DNA of 13,783 nt from assembly GCA_050329415.1 (NCBI GenBank), contig JBHJOS010000040.1, positions 1 to 13,783 on the forward strand, given 5' to 3'. This DNA is from JANNOG01 sp050329415. GTDB lineage: Bacteria; Actinomycetota; Actinomycetes; Actinomycetales; JBBAYJ01. Position 1 is the stretch's first letter. Each line of letters opens with the position of its first letter. Both the position numbers and the translations under genes were made by a program. Below, piece after piece: positions 6,153 to 13,783 of the stretch. Below the pieces are notes generated by a model. That model was not told where the DNA came from. It did no database searches and saw only the letters and a program-made list of their open reading frames with translations.

Positions 6153-6445
6153 GTGTCCCCCTCCCCGAGTACATGTCCGACCGGACGCTACACGACCTAG
6201 ACTACCTCACAGTAAGAACGCTACGCTCGTCGTCGGTGGGTCGCGGTGGCTACCCGGGTACCGCCCGGGCTCCGTTGCGGATTGCTGTGGGGTCAAGATC
6301 CAGGCCCACTCGCCACGTCCTTCCCGGCGCCCGCGCCGGGCTCCGACACCGCGACCCACCCCCATTTCGCCGGAACCGGCCACCTCGTGTCCGGCCCCTG
6401 TGCGAGGGTGCGGACCGCAACGACGTGACTACGAAAGGTCAGATC
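6153..6445. promoter_or_regulatory. Divergent gap: promoter region and leader of the CRISPR-Cas operon
   Basis: The 293 bp hold no convincing gene. GTCCG (6175-6179) and CGGAC (6182-6186) form a small palindrome near the DUF3800 start. A locally AT-richer stretch at about 6187-6225 contains TAGACT (6198-6203), a possible -10 hexamer without a clear -35. Downstream are hairpins: paired CCCGGG blocks around 6254-6269, CCCGGCG/CGCCGGG at 6323-6340, and GCCGG/CCGGC at 6369-6380. The 10-mer CCGGGCTCCG occurs twice, 71 bp apart (6265 and 6336). If transcription starts near 6210 the cas mRNA has a structured leader of more than 200 nt. No CRISPR repeats are present. Confidence 0.4.
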
Positions 6446-7612
6446 ATGAGGGCCCACGAGTTGGTCGCCGAGCTCCGGTCCGCTCTGTCCGACGAGTCGG
6501 AGAGGGCGGTCCTGCGCATCGCGGGCGAGTACGACCCCGCGGGCGGTCCCGGGAGCCGGATCTTCCCGCCCACCTATCCGATCCCTGGCAACAGTCCGCC
6601 CGACGCGACGCGCTACGTGCTCGAGTCCCGCGTGGTCGAGGGAGTCGAGCGGACGGACGTGCTGCTCGACTCGGTGCCGTCCCAGGCCAACCGCGCCGAG
6701 GAGGCGCTGCTGGCCGCCCACCGATCGGGCCGGGTCCGGCTCCCGCTGATGGAGCTCCGGCACGACGGCGCCGCCGACGTGGTGCTGACCTCGTTGGAGT
6801 TCCCCCACCGCTACGCCGACGCCTATCTCCGCGACAGCCTGGTCGACGGGGTCGCGTTCGACCGCAGCGAGGTCGGCCGCAAGGTCCTGGCCAGTTCGCT
6901 CGCGGATGCGAGGGGTCTGTTCGCGCACGACCCGGGGTCACTGGTGTATGGGGCGTGGAACAGCCACCGCAAGGGGCGGCAGCAGAAGTTCCCCCGCATC
7001 TACGCCAGCGAGGTCGTCGGGTGGGACCCGGTGGAGGGTCGGCGCAGGGCGGGTCGGATGGACCCGATGAACCTCGTCGGCGCCGTCGGGCCTGGCGGCG
7101 CCGAGGGGGAGTGGGACTTCGTCGCCGCCGGGGAGAAGGTGAAGGGCAGCAAGCTCAGCGAGATCGGGCACGGCAACGTCGCACCGAACCCCCAGCACGG
7201 GGGCGTCACGATCACCTCGGCCACCCGGATGGCGACCCTGTCGATGGCCGCGTTGCGGCGGATCGGGTTCGGCACTGCCGCGGCGGAGGCGCAGCTCGCC
7301 GCCAGGGTGGCTCTCGCCGCCTACGCGCTGCTGGCCGACCGGCTGGCCTTCGCCGGTCCCAGTCTGTGGCTGCGGAGCGGGTGCGAGCTGGTGCTGCGGG
7401 AGGAACGGCTGGAGTGGGTCTCCCGCGGCGGCACGACCGAGGCGCGCGAGATCCCCGTTCCCGTGGCGGTCGAGGCGTTCGCGATCGCCGCCGTCCGGGC
7501 CGCCGACACCGGGCTTCCGCTGGAGACGCAGACCCTGGTGCTGCGCCCGAAGCCGGCGCTGGCCAAGGCACTGGACTTCAGCATCACCAAGGCCGAGTCC
7601 AGCGGGGACTGA
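6446..7612 (+). CDS. csb1: Type I-G Cas7 backbone protein Csb1 (GSU0053 family)
   Basis: Csb1 is the Cas7-like RAMP protein whose copies would form the crRNA-binding filament of the type I-G (formerly I-U) surveillance complex. The 388-aa sequence shows family blocks: SLEFPHRYADAYLRDS (from residue 116), SLVYGAWNSHRKG (165-177), KFPRIYASEVVG (181-192) and a DPMNLVG stretch shortly after. I chose ATG 6446, with AAAGG 7 nt upstream. The frame is open to an ATG at 6173, but the extra 91 residues are low-complexity and would use up the intergenic gap. It is the first gene of the operon, and csb2 starts 1 bp after its stop. Confidence 0.9.
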   Translation: MRAHELVAELRSALSDESERAVLRIAGEYDPAGGPGSRIFPPTYPIPGNSPPDATRYVLESRVVEGVERTDVLLDSVPSQANRAEEALLAAHRSGRVRLPLMELRHDGAADVVLTSLEFPHRYADAYLRDSLVDGVAFDRSEVGRKVLASSLADARGLFAHDPGSLVYGAWNSHRKGRQQKFPRIYASEVVGWDPVEGRRRAGRMDPMNLVGAVGPGGAEGEWDFVAAGEKVKGSKLSEIGHGNVAPNPQHGGVTITSATRMATLSMAALRRIGFGTAAAEAQLAARVALAAYALLADRLAFAGPSLWLRSGCELVLREERLEWVSRGGTTEAREIPVPVAVEAFAIAAVRAADTGLPLETQTLVLRPKPALAKALDFSITKAESSGD

Positions 7613-7613
7613 C

Positions 7614-9032
7614 GTGCCTCTGACGATCACGGTCGACCTCCTCCACGGTGTCTACGAGGCGGGCGACGCTGACGACCGGCGCCGTCCGGAGTGGCCGCCC
7701 CATCCCGGCCGGCTCTTCTGTGCCCTGGTCGCGGGTGTCCGGGGGGACGAGGAACGAGCGGCGCTGCGCTGGCTGGAGGAGCAGCCGCCGCCCTTGGTTC
7801 TCGCCTCGGCCGCGGATGCGGTCGTCACCGGCCGCCGGACCTCGTACGTCGTGACCAACGAGATCACCAAGGGGGGCAGCCAGACCCACCCGGCCCGGAC
7901 CAACGGCCGCCGGGAGCGGGTCACCGCCTTCCCACCGAACGCCCGGGTGCGGTTCGTCTGGCCGACGGCACAGCCGGAGGCAGCGGCGCTGCAGGCACTG
8001 GATGCCCTCGCCCGGCGGATTCCCTACCTCGGTCGTTCCTCCGGGGTCGCCCTGGCCGCAGCCGCTGTGAGCGACGACTCCGATCCGGCCGGGGAGGTCC
8101 CGGACGCGCCCACCGCCCCCGTGGTCTGGGAACCGTGCTCCCTCCTGCAGTCGCAGGTGCAGGTCCGTGTCCCCTACCCCGGGTACCTGGCCCAGCTGGA
8201 GGCCCAGTTCGCGGATGGCCGTCCGGCCTGGGAGGTGGCGCGCCTGCGCGGGTACCGGCCCCGCCCGGCCACGGAGCAGGTGCCGGCGACGGAGTCCCTG
8301 GCGCCGTCGGTGTACGAGGACCTGGTCGTGTTCCGCTTCGAGGGGCTGCGTCCCGATGGCCGCCTGGCGGTCAGGTTCTGCGAGGCGCTGCGGTCGGCCG
8401 TGCTGCGTGGCGCCGGTGACGCACCGGCGGTCCTGCACGGCCATGGTGTCGACGGGCGCCCGCACGTCGCCTACCTGGCCTTGCCCGACGTCGACGGCCC
8501 GCACTCCGATGGGCATCTGCTGGGACTGGCCGTCGCGGTGCCGCTGCTCGATCGTGACCAACGGCGCGGCGTGCTGGGTGCCGTCCTCGGGCTGCGGGGG
8601 CAGTCCGGGACGGTGACGGTCCCGGTGCGCGGCATCGGTGACGTGGACCTCTCGTACCGTCCCGGCCTGGTCCGGCCGTGGGGGGCGGACCCGCGCCGGT
8701 GGCGGCGGGGGAGCCGGCGGTGGGTGACGGCGACTCCCGTCGTCCTCGACCGCTACCCGAAGCACCCCGACGGGGCGGTCGCCGAGATCCGCCGGTCGTG
8801 TCGGACGGTGGGACTGCCCGAACCGGTGGACGTCACGCTCAGCGTCGAGCCCCTGACCACCGGCGCGGTCCGGATGCGTCCTCCGGATCTGCCGGCCCAG
8901 GTGCGGGGGCGCCTGTACCGCCACGTCTCGCTGACGTTCGACCGCAACGTGGCGGGCCCGGTCCTGGTCGGGGCGGGCCGGTACCTGGGCGTCGGGCTGT
9001 TCGCGCCGGCCGCGCAGCGGGATGCCGCATGA
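7614..9032 (+). CDS. csb2: Type I-G Csb2, Cas5-like with Cas6-like C-terminus (GSU0054 family)
   Basis: Csb2 is thought to combine the Cas5 role, capping the crRNA 5' handle, with a Cas6-type crRNA-processing domain. The 472-aa protein begins with a RAMP-type strand, TITVDLLHGVYEA, and WPPHPGRLFCALVAG. A central block HGVDGRPHVAYLALP is followed by H437 in YRHVSLTFDRNVAGPV and the glycine-rich loop GAGRYLGVGLFAP (453-465), typical of Cas6-like folds. H437 or the upstream histidines may be catalytic, which I cannot confirm. The start is GTG 7614, 1 bp after the csb1 stop. The gene ends in an ATGA overlap with cas3, so translation is likely coupled. Confidence 0.87.
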   Translation: MPLTITVDLLHGVYEAGDADDRRRPEWPPHPGRLFCALVAGVRGDEERAALRWLEEQPPPLVLASAADAVVTGRRTSYVVTNEITKGGSQTHPARTNGRRERVTAFPPNARVRFVWPTAQPEAAALQALDALARRIPYLGRSSGVALAAAAVSDDSDPAGEVPDAPTAPVVWEPCSLLQSQVQVRVPYPGYLAQLEAQFADGRPAWEVARLRGYRPRPATEQVPATESLAPSVYEDLVVFRFEGLRPDGRLAVRFCEALRSAVLRGAGDAPAVLHGHGVDGRPHVAYLALPDVDGPHSDGHLLGLAVAVPLLDRDQRRGVLGAVLGLRGQSGTVTVPVRGIGDVDLSYRPGLVRPWGADPRRWRRGSRRWVTATPVVLDRYPKHPDGAVAEIRRSCRTVGLPEPVDVTLSVEPLTTGAVRMRPPDLPAQVRGRLYRHVSLTFDRNVAGPVLVGAGRYLGVGLFAPAAQRDAA

Positions 9033-12000
9033 TCCTGACCTCCGCCGACTTCCCGGACTTCGTCGCCGAGGTCCACGGGCACCGGCCGTTTCCCTGGCAG
9101 TCGGACCTGGTGGGCCGGGTGCTGAACGGTGGCGGCTGGCCCGACCTCCTCGACGTCCCGACCGGTCTGGGCAAGACTTCCGTGCTGGACGTGGCCGTCT
9201 TCGTCGCGGCAGCGACCGCGGGCGACCCCGGTCCCCGGCGGTTGGGACGGCGGCGATGCTTCTTCGTCGTCGACCGCCGCATCGTGGTCGACGAGGCCTT
9301 CGACCACGCGACCCGGCTGGCCGAGGCGCTGGAGGTCGCCGAGGGCGGCCGAGGGGTGCTGGGGGCGGTCGCCGGTCGGCTCCGGTCCTTCGCGCCCCAC
9401 GCGGGCGGGCCGGTGCTGCCGGTCGCTCGGATGCGGGGCGGCACGACATGGGCCGCGTCCTGGGTGGACCGCCCGGACCAGCCGGCCGTCGTCGTGGGAA
9501 CCGTCGACCAGGTCGGCAGCCGTCTGCTCTTCCGTGGCTACGGCGTCAGCGAGCGCCGTCGCCCACTGGACGCCGCCCTGGTCGGGACGGACGCGCTGCT
9601 CATCGTGGACGAGGCGCACCTGGCCGCAGCGCTCACCACCACAGTCGACGCCACCCGGGCCCGGGACACCCCACGGGTGGGGCTGCCCGGGCTGGACGTC
9701 GTCCGCATGACGGCCACGGCCGAGCCCGGACCGCGGACGTACTCCCTGGACGTCGACGCCCATCGCGGCCACGAGGAGGCGTGGCGACGGCTCACCGCCA
9801 ACAAGCGGTTGACGACGGTCGAGACGGACGTGAGGACCTGTCCGCGGGTCATGGCCACGCTGGCGGTCGACCACGCCACCGAGTCGGCGACCGGTCATGA
9901 CTGGGCGCCCACGGTCCTCGTGGTGTGCAACACGGTCGCTCGTGCCCGGGCCGTGCACGAGCTGATCGTGCAGGACACCACCGCTGGCCGGGCGCGCACC
10001 GCCCACCCTGCGGTGGACTGCGAGCTGCTCATCGGCCGCACCCGACCGCTCGACCGGCCGGGTCTCCAGGACCGCGTCCTCGACCGGTTCGGCGTCGATC
10101 GCGGTTCAGGCTCTCGCCCCGCCATCCTCGTCGCCACCCAGACCGTCGAGGTCGGGGTCAACCTCGACGTCGATGCCCTCGTCACCGAGTCCGCGCCCTG
10201 GGACTCCCTCGTCCAGCGCATGGGGCGCCTCAACCGCCTCGGTCGTCACTCGATCCGGCGTCCGTCGGCACCACCGCCGACCGCCGTCGTCGTGCACGAC
10301 GGCCAGGCGGACGGACCCGTGTACGGAGCCGTCCGGGATGCCAGCTGGGAGGCGCTCGTCTCGCTGACGACCCCGGTCTCCGCAGGACGGGCTGAAATCC
10401 GGCGGACCAACGGTCTCGAGGGTCTGGACGTGTCACCACTGGCCTGCCGGGAACTCTCCCGAACCGTGTTGCGGGAGGCGTCCATGCGCCCGCGGGACGT
10501 CCCGGTCCTGCTGACACCCACCCTGGACGCCTGGGCGCAGACGGCCCCGGTCCCCGAGCCGGACCCTCAGGTCGCCCCGTTCCTCCACGGGTTCGAGGCA
10601 CCGCGCCCCGCCGTCCTCGTGGCGTGGCGGCTCGGCCTCGTGACGACCGACGACCTCGACGACCCCTTCGCGGAGGACGACGAGCAGCCCGATGCCGAGG
10701 TCGCCGCCGGTGTCGCCGGTGTCCTGCTGGACGCCGTGCCCGTCCGTTCGCCTGAGCGTGTCGAGGTCCCCTTCGCCGCAGTCCGGGCCTGGATGGCCGG
10801 AGAACCCCCGGCGGGCGTGGCCGACGTCGACACCGCCCTGGACGCTGACGAACGGGCCGGGTCGAAGCGGGAGCCCTTCCGGGTGCTCGCCTGGCGCTCC
10901 CGCGCCGACGGCACGTCGACCTGGGAGTGGATCACTCACCGGGAGCTGCGGCCGGGGGACCAGATCGTCGTCCCGGCCGAGCGTGGCGGGCTGGACCAGT
11001 ACGGCTGGAACCCGGTGAGCGGGGAACCCGTCCCGGACGTCGGGGACCAGGCGTCCTTCGGGTCGCGGGGCCGGCCGGTGCTGCGCCTCGACGAGCACCT
11101 CGGCCAGCGGCTGAGGCTGCCCGACGACCAGTGGCCCGCCCTCAGCGGCGCTGTCCGCCGCATCCGGACCGGCGACGACGAGACCGACGCCCTGGCGCAG
11201 GTGATCCGTGAGGTTCTCGCTGACTGCTCGGCGGACGAGACGGTGCCGTCCGGCATCCGCTCGTGGTGGCGGGAGCAGGTCCTGCCGTGGCTCGACGCGG
11301 TCCGCCTGATCCCGGTCGAGCACCTCGCGGCGCACGTGGTGGCGGGAGAGCCCGGTCAACCGGTGTCGTGGTTGCTGTCGGGGCCCCGGCCCCGCGGACC
11401 GCAGAGCGGGGCCGGTGAGATCGGCCGGGACGACGACAGCGAGGCCGGGACATCGGTCGGGTCGCAACCGGTCACCCTCACCCGCCACCACACGGCGGTC
11501 CGCCGGCGTGCCACCGACATCGCCACGGCCCTCGGCCTGCCGGCGCATCTCGTGGCCGCGGTCGCGGACGCGGCCGGGTGGCACGACCTGGGGAAGGTGG
11601 AGGACCGCTTCCAGGCCATGCTCCACGGCGGGGACCGGATGGAGGCGCTGCTGGCCGAGGAACCGCTGGCCAAGTCCGGGATGGACCCGGACGACCGGAC
11701 ATCCTGGCGCCAGGCGACTCGCTCCAGCGGCCTGCCACGAGGGGCCCGTCACGAGGCCTGGTCGGCGGCACTCGTCCTCGCGTACCTGGTTGACCGGCAA
11801 CAAGCTTCCGGCCCGGACCCTGATCTCGTGGTGCACCTCGTGGCCTCGCACCACGGGCACGCGCGTCCCCTGCTCCCCCTTGTCGTCGATCTGGCCCCCA
11901 GACCTGTCACCACCACGATCCAGGACGTCGAGGTGAGCGTTGACTCGGCGGCCACCGTGGACCTCGACCAGCCCGCGCGGTTCGCCCGCCTCAACCAGCG

Positions 12001-12079
12001 GTACGGCCGCTGGGGTCTGGCGCTGCTGGAGTCCACCGTCCGGTGTGCGGACATGACGGTCTCGGCGGAGGGATCGTGA
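9029..12079 (+). CDS. cas3: Type I-G helicase-nuclease Cas3, HD domain at C-terminus
   Basis: Cas3 is recruited to the target R-loop, unwinds DNA with ATP and cuts it with an HD nuclease. The 1016-aa protein starts with the superfamily 2 helicase: Walker A DVPTGLGKT (42-50), DEAH (194-197), TATA motif III (228-231), a VGVNLDVDALV motif V, and QRMGRLNRLGR (396-406). A middle region of about 400 residues contains GDQIVVPAERGGLDQYGW, a stretch I associate with I-U/I-G Cas3. The HD nuclease lies at the C-terminus: H820-H821, HD in GWHDLGK (852-853), H908 in HEAW, and SHHGH (940-944). This helicase-then-HD order is typical of I-G and reversed relative to most Cas3. All key residues are present, so it should be active. 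The start ATG 9029 overlaps csb2 by 4 bp. Confidence 0.95.
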   Translation: MILTSADFPDFVAEVHGHRPFPWQSDLVGRVLNGGGWPDLLDVPTGLGKTSVLDVAVFVAAATAGDPGPRRLGRRRCFFVVDRRIVVDEAFDHATRLAEALEVAEGGRGVLGAVAGRLRSFAPHAGGPVLPVARMRGGTTWAASWVDRPDQPAVVVGTVDQVGSRLLFRGYGVSERRRPLDAALVGTDALLIVDEAHLAAALTTTVDATRARDTPRVGLPGLDVVRMTATAEPGPRTYSLDVDAHRGHEEAWRRLTANKRLTTVETDVRTCPRVMATLAVDHATESATGHDWAPTVLVVCNTVARARAVHELIVQDTTAGRARTAHPAVDCELLIGRTRPLDRPGLQDRVLDRFGVDRGSGSRPAILVATQTVEVGVNLDVDALVTESAPWDSLVQRMGRLNRLGRHSIRRPSAPPPTAVVVHDGQADGPVYGAVRDASWEALVSLTTPVSAGRAEIRRTNGLEGLDVSPLACRELSRTVLREASMRPRDVPVLLTPTLDAWAQTAPVPEPDPQVAPFLHGFEAPRPAVLVAWRLGLVTTDDLDDPFAEDDEQPDAEVAAGVAGVLLDAVPVRSPERVEVPFAAVRAWMAGEPPAGVADVDTALDADERAGSKREPFRVLAWRSRADGTSTWEWITHRELRPGDQIVVPAERGGLDQYGWNPVSGEPVPDVGDQASFGSRGRPVLRLDEHLGQRLRLPDDQWPALSGAVRRIRTGDDETDALAQVIREVLADCSADETVPSGIRSWWREQVLPWLDAVRLIPVEHLAAHVVAGEPGQPVSWLLSGPRPRGPQSGAGEIGRDDDSEAGTSVGSQPVTLTRHHTAVRRRATDIATALGLPAHLVAAVADAAGWHDLGKVEDRFQAMLHGGDRMEALLAEEPLAKSGMDPDDRTSWRQATRSSGLPRGARHEAWSAALVLAYLVDRQQASGPDPDLVVHLVASHHGHARPLLPLVVDLAPRPVTTTIQDVEVSVDSAATVDLDQPARFARLNQRYGRWGLALLESTVRCADMTVSAEGS

Positions 12080-13056
12080 CCAGACTCCCTCTGCCCGCCC
12101 TGATCGGCGTCACCCCCCTGGGGTTCCTCGCCGCACTGGGAGTCCTGCGGCTGGTGACCCGTCACCTGCCGACCGGTCCCCGCCCCGAGGCGAGGCTGGC
12201 GTGGTCGCCGGAGGACACCTCGGCGGTCCTGATGGACGCCCATGCCGACCTCGACCACCTCGTGGCGGATCTCCGGGCAGTCGTGGCCGGCGTGAGTGAC
12301 GACGCCGTGCTGCCCGGTCTGTCGGCCCACGTGCCGCCGCCGGGGGAGGCGCCCGACAAGCTCCGCCTGTCGCGAGGTGCCTTCCGTCCCGAGCTGGAGC
12401 GCCTGCTCGGGGCGGCCGATGACGACTCCGTGGCGTTCGCCGAGACCGAGGCCTGGCTGAGCGCCCTGGTGACCGACCTCGCAGTGGACGACAAGGGACG
12501 CGCGGCGATCAGCCAGTGGACGGCACCGGCGGGCAAGCAGTCGATGCGGACGATGCTGGAGAAGCCGCTCGATGCTGTCCGTCGCAACCCCGAACTGCTC
12601 CGGGAGGCACTGGTCGCCTGGCGCCGCCACGCCGGGGTGACCGGTGAGTACCTCGACCACCGGGCACTGTTCGACGCCGTCGACTCCCCGGACGGCAAGG
12701 CGAGCATGCGCGGGGTGCCGGGGGCCACGTGGCTGGCCCTGATGGCCCACCCCCTGTTCCGGACCACGAGCGTGGGTGCCCGTGTGGTGAGCTCCGGGTG
12801 GAGGTCCCGGCGGGCCGTCTACCCGCTGTGGTCCCACCCGCTCGACATGGCGGGGGTGTCGGCCCTGCTGCACCACCCCGTGGTCGCCGCGGCGACGTCC
12901 GCCACGCCCTCCGACGGGCTCACGTTGCTGTCGATCTTCCGGTTGGTCGCGGTCGAGAGGCTCAGGGTCGACGGCCAGAAGTCCGCCGGCGCCCTCGTGC
13001 CGGTGAGCTTCGACGCCGGGGGACCGGTGACCCGGACGCGCAGGAGCGCCAGGTGA
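12076..13056 (+). CDS. Type I-G Cas subunit, Cas8/Csb3/Cas3-extension-like
   Basis: The 326-aa protein opens with LPALIGVTPLGFLAALGVLRL (residues 6-26), resembling the N-terminal block of type I-U/I-G large-subunit and Cas3-extension families. The remainder is helical-looking and charged with no metal-binding or nuclease motif I can identify. Candidates are a compact Cas8-like PAM-recognising subunit, a Csb3-like protein, or the Cas3-extension protein; full Csx17 is usually about twice this length. The start GTG 12076 overlaps the cas3 stop (GTGA) and is preceded by GGAGGG (12067-12072). The stop overlaps the next start in the same way. If nothing larger follows downstream, this is the only large-subunit candidate in the locus. 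Confidence 0.7.
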   Translation: MTRLPLPALIGVTPLGFLAALGVLRLVTRHLPTGPRPEARLAWSPEDTSAVLMDAHADLDHLVADLRAVVAGVSDDAVLPGLSAHVPPPGEAPDKLRLSRGAFRPELERLLGAADDDSVAFAETEAWLSALVTDLAVDDKGRAAISQWTAPAGKQSMRTMLEKPLDAVRRNPELLREALVAWRRHAGVTGEYLDHRALFDAVDSPDGKASMRGVPGATWLALMAHPLFRTTSVGARVVSSGWRSRRAVYPLWSHPLDMAGVSALLHHPVVAAATSATPSDGLTLLSIFRLVAVERLRVDGQKSAGALVPVSFDAGGPVTRTRRSAR

Positions 13057-13783
13057 CGGCCGGGCGCCCGGAGGTGCCCGGCCTGCCGGAGACGGTGCCC
13101 GCCCGGATGGTCAACGAGTTCGTTTACTGCCCACGGTTGTTCTACCTGGAGTGGGTACAGGGAAGGTTCGCCACCAGCGATGACGTCGAGGAGGGGCTGT
13201 ACGTCCACCGAGTCGTCGACGAGCCCGGCGGGACACTGCCACCACCGGCCGAGGACCTGGAGGGGTTCGGGGGCCGGGCGTCTCGATCGTTCTGGGTGAC
13301 GTCGCCGCGATGGGCGGTCAGCGCCAAGGTCGACGTGGTCGAGGTCGCCCACGACGGCTCCGTCGTTCCGGTCGACTACAAGAAGGGGAGCCCGGACCGG
13401 CGGGGCCGGGTCTGGCCGACCGACCGGGTGCAGTCCCTGCTGCAGGTCCTCCTCCTCCGCGACGCCGGGTACCAGGTGCACCGGGCCGAGGTCTGGTACG
13501 CCCAGACACGGCAGCGCCTGATCGTCGACGCGGACGAGGAGGCCCTGCGATCCGTCGAGACGACCCTCAGGGACCTGTGGCAGGTGGCGGCCCGGGACGT
13601 CGCACCCCCACCTCTCGTCGACAGCCCGAAGTGCCCCAAGTGCTCACTCGTCGGGCTCTGCCTTCCCGACGAGGTCAACGCCCTGCGCACCAGGGACACG
13701 GAGCCCCGTCGCCCGCGCGGTGTCATGGCGGCCGACCCCGACAGCCGCCCGGTGTACGTGCAGGAGCAGGGTGCCGTCGTCGG
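13053..13783 (+). CDS. cas4-cas1: Cas4-Cas1 fusion, spacer acquisition (3' end outside window)
   Basis: The frame opens with GTG 13053, overlapping the previous stop, and stays open through the right edge (243 codons seen). The Cas4 part is complete. C26 in VYCPRLFYLEW and C194, C197 and C203 in CPKCSLVGLC should hold the iron-sulfur cluster. H52, D94 (KVDVVE), D108 and K110 in VDYKKG, and the glutamines of QSLLQ are the RecB-type nuclease residues. After a short Arg/Pro-rich linker the sequence RPVYVQEQGAVV resembles a Cas1 N-terminus. Cas4-Cas1 fusions are a hallmark of type I-G; Cas4 trims prespacers and selects the PAM side while Cas1, with Cas2, integrates them. The Cas1 active site lies beyond the window. 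Confidence 0.88.
   Translation, partial: MTAGRPEVPGLPETVPARMVNEFVYCPRLFYLEWVQGRFATSDDVEEGLYVHRVVDEPGGTLPPPAEDLEGFGGRASRSFWVTSPRWAVSAKVDVVEVAHDGSVVPVDYKKGSPDRRGRVWPTDRVQSLLQVLLLRDAGYQVHRAEVWYAQTRQRLIVDADEEALRSVETTLRDLWQVAARDVAPPPLVDSPKCPKCSLVGLCLPDEVNALRTRDTEPRRPRGVMAADPDSRPVYVQEQGAVV

Noticed and set aside
6265..6345. CCGGGCTCCG repeated at 71-bp spacing, considered as a degenerate CRISPR array
   Set aside because: The shared block is only 10 bp, flanking similarity is weak, and there is no third copy at the same period. CRISPR repeats are usually about 28-37 bp and nearly identical.
6173..6445. Upstream in-frame extension of csb1 to ATG 6173
   Set aside because: The extra 91 residues do not resemble Csb1, would occupy the promoter gap, and ATG 6446 has its own ribosome site and a family-like N-terminus.
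7584..9449. Minus-strand open frame of 621 codons opposite csb2 and the cas3 start
   Set aside because: It is antisense to recognisable cas genes, with repetitive Arg/Pro/Gly composition and no family motifs.

Overview
The window is very GC-rich, with GTG as well as ATG starts and strong GC bias at third codon positions. It carries the tRNA-Gln / tRNA-Glu / IclR-type regulator / leuC / leuD order familiar from Streptomyces and mycobacteria. The LeuC, LeuD, NdgR-like and MurA proteins all read as actinobacterial, so the source is an Actinomycetota chromosome. I cannot place it more narrowly from sequence alone.

Layout. Positions 1-260 hold tRNA-Gln(CUG), tRNA-Glu(CUC) and an intrinsic-type terminator hairpin. 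An NdgR/LtbR-like IclR regulator (300-1022, minus) is transcribed away from leuC (1127-2572) and leuD (2591-3181), which together encode isopropylmalate isomerase of leucine biosynthesis. The 104-bp divergent gap contains inverted repeats that are candidate operators. After leuD, the HU (hup) gene found at this point in mycobacteria and Streptomyces is missing. In its place lie a DUF3800-like gene on the minus strand with an apparent one-base frameshift (3313-3886), then murA (4073-5404, peptidoglycan synthesis), then a second, intact DUF3800-like gene on the minus strand (5562-6152). The two DUF3800-like genes are paralogues that bracket murA. Conserved core genes and likely accessory genes therefore meet between about 3.2 and 6.4 kb.

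From 6446 to the right edge runs a compact plus-strand type I-G (formerly I-U) CRISPR-Cas operon: csb1/cas7, csb2 (cas5 with a Cas6-like C-terminus), cas3 with its HD nuclease at the C-terminus, a Cas8/Cas3-extension-like subunit, and a cas4-cas1 fusion cut by the window end. Successive genes are 1 bp apart or overlap by 4 bp, so they are probably cotranscribed and translationally coupled. Csb1 and Csb2, with the Cas8-like protein, would form the crRNA-guided surveillance complex. Cas3 would unwind and degrade target DNA. Cas4-Cas1, with a Cas2 expected downstream, would acquire spacers. No CRISPR array, cas2 or full-length csx17 is visible inside the window.

No wholly new system is evident. 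The points most worth following up are the paralogous DUF3800 pair with a frameshift in one copy, the loss of hup from a conserved neighbourhood, the gene content of the type I-G operon, and a lone TTA codon at codon 9 of leuC.
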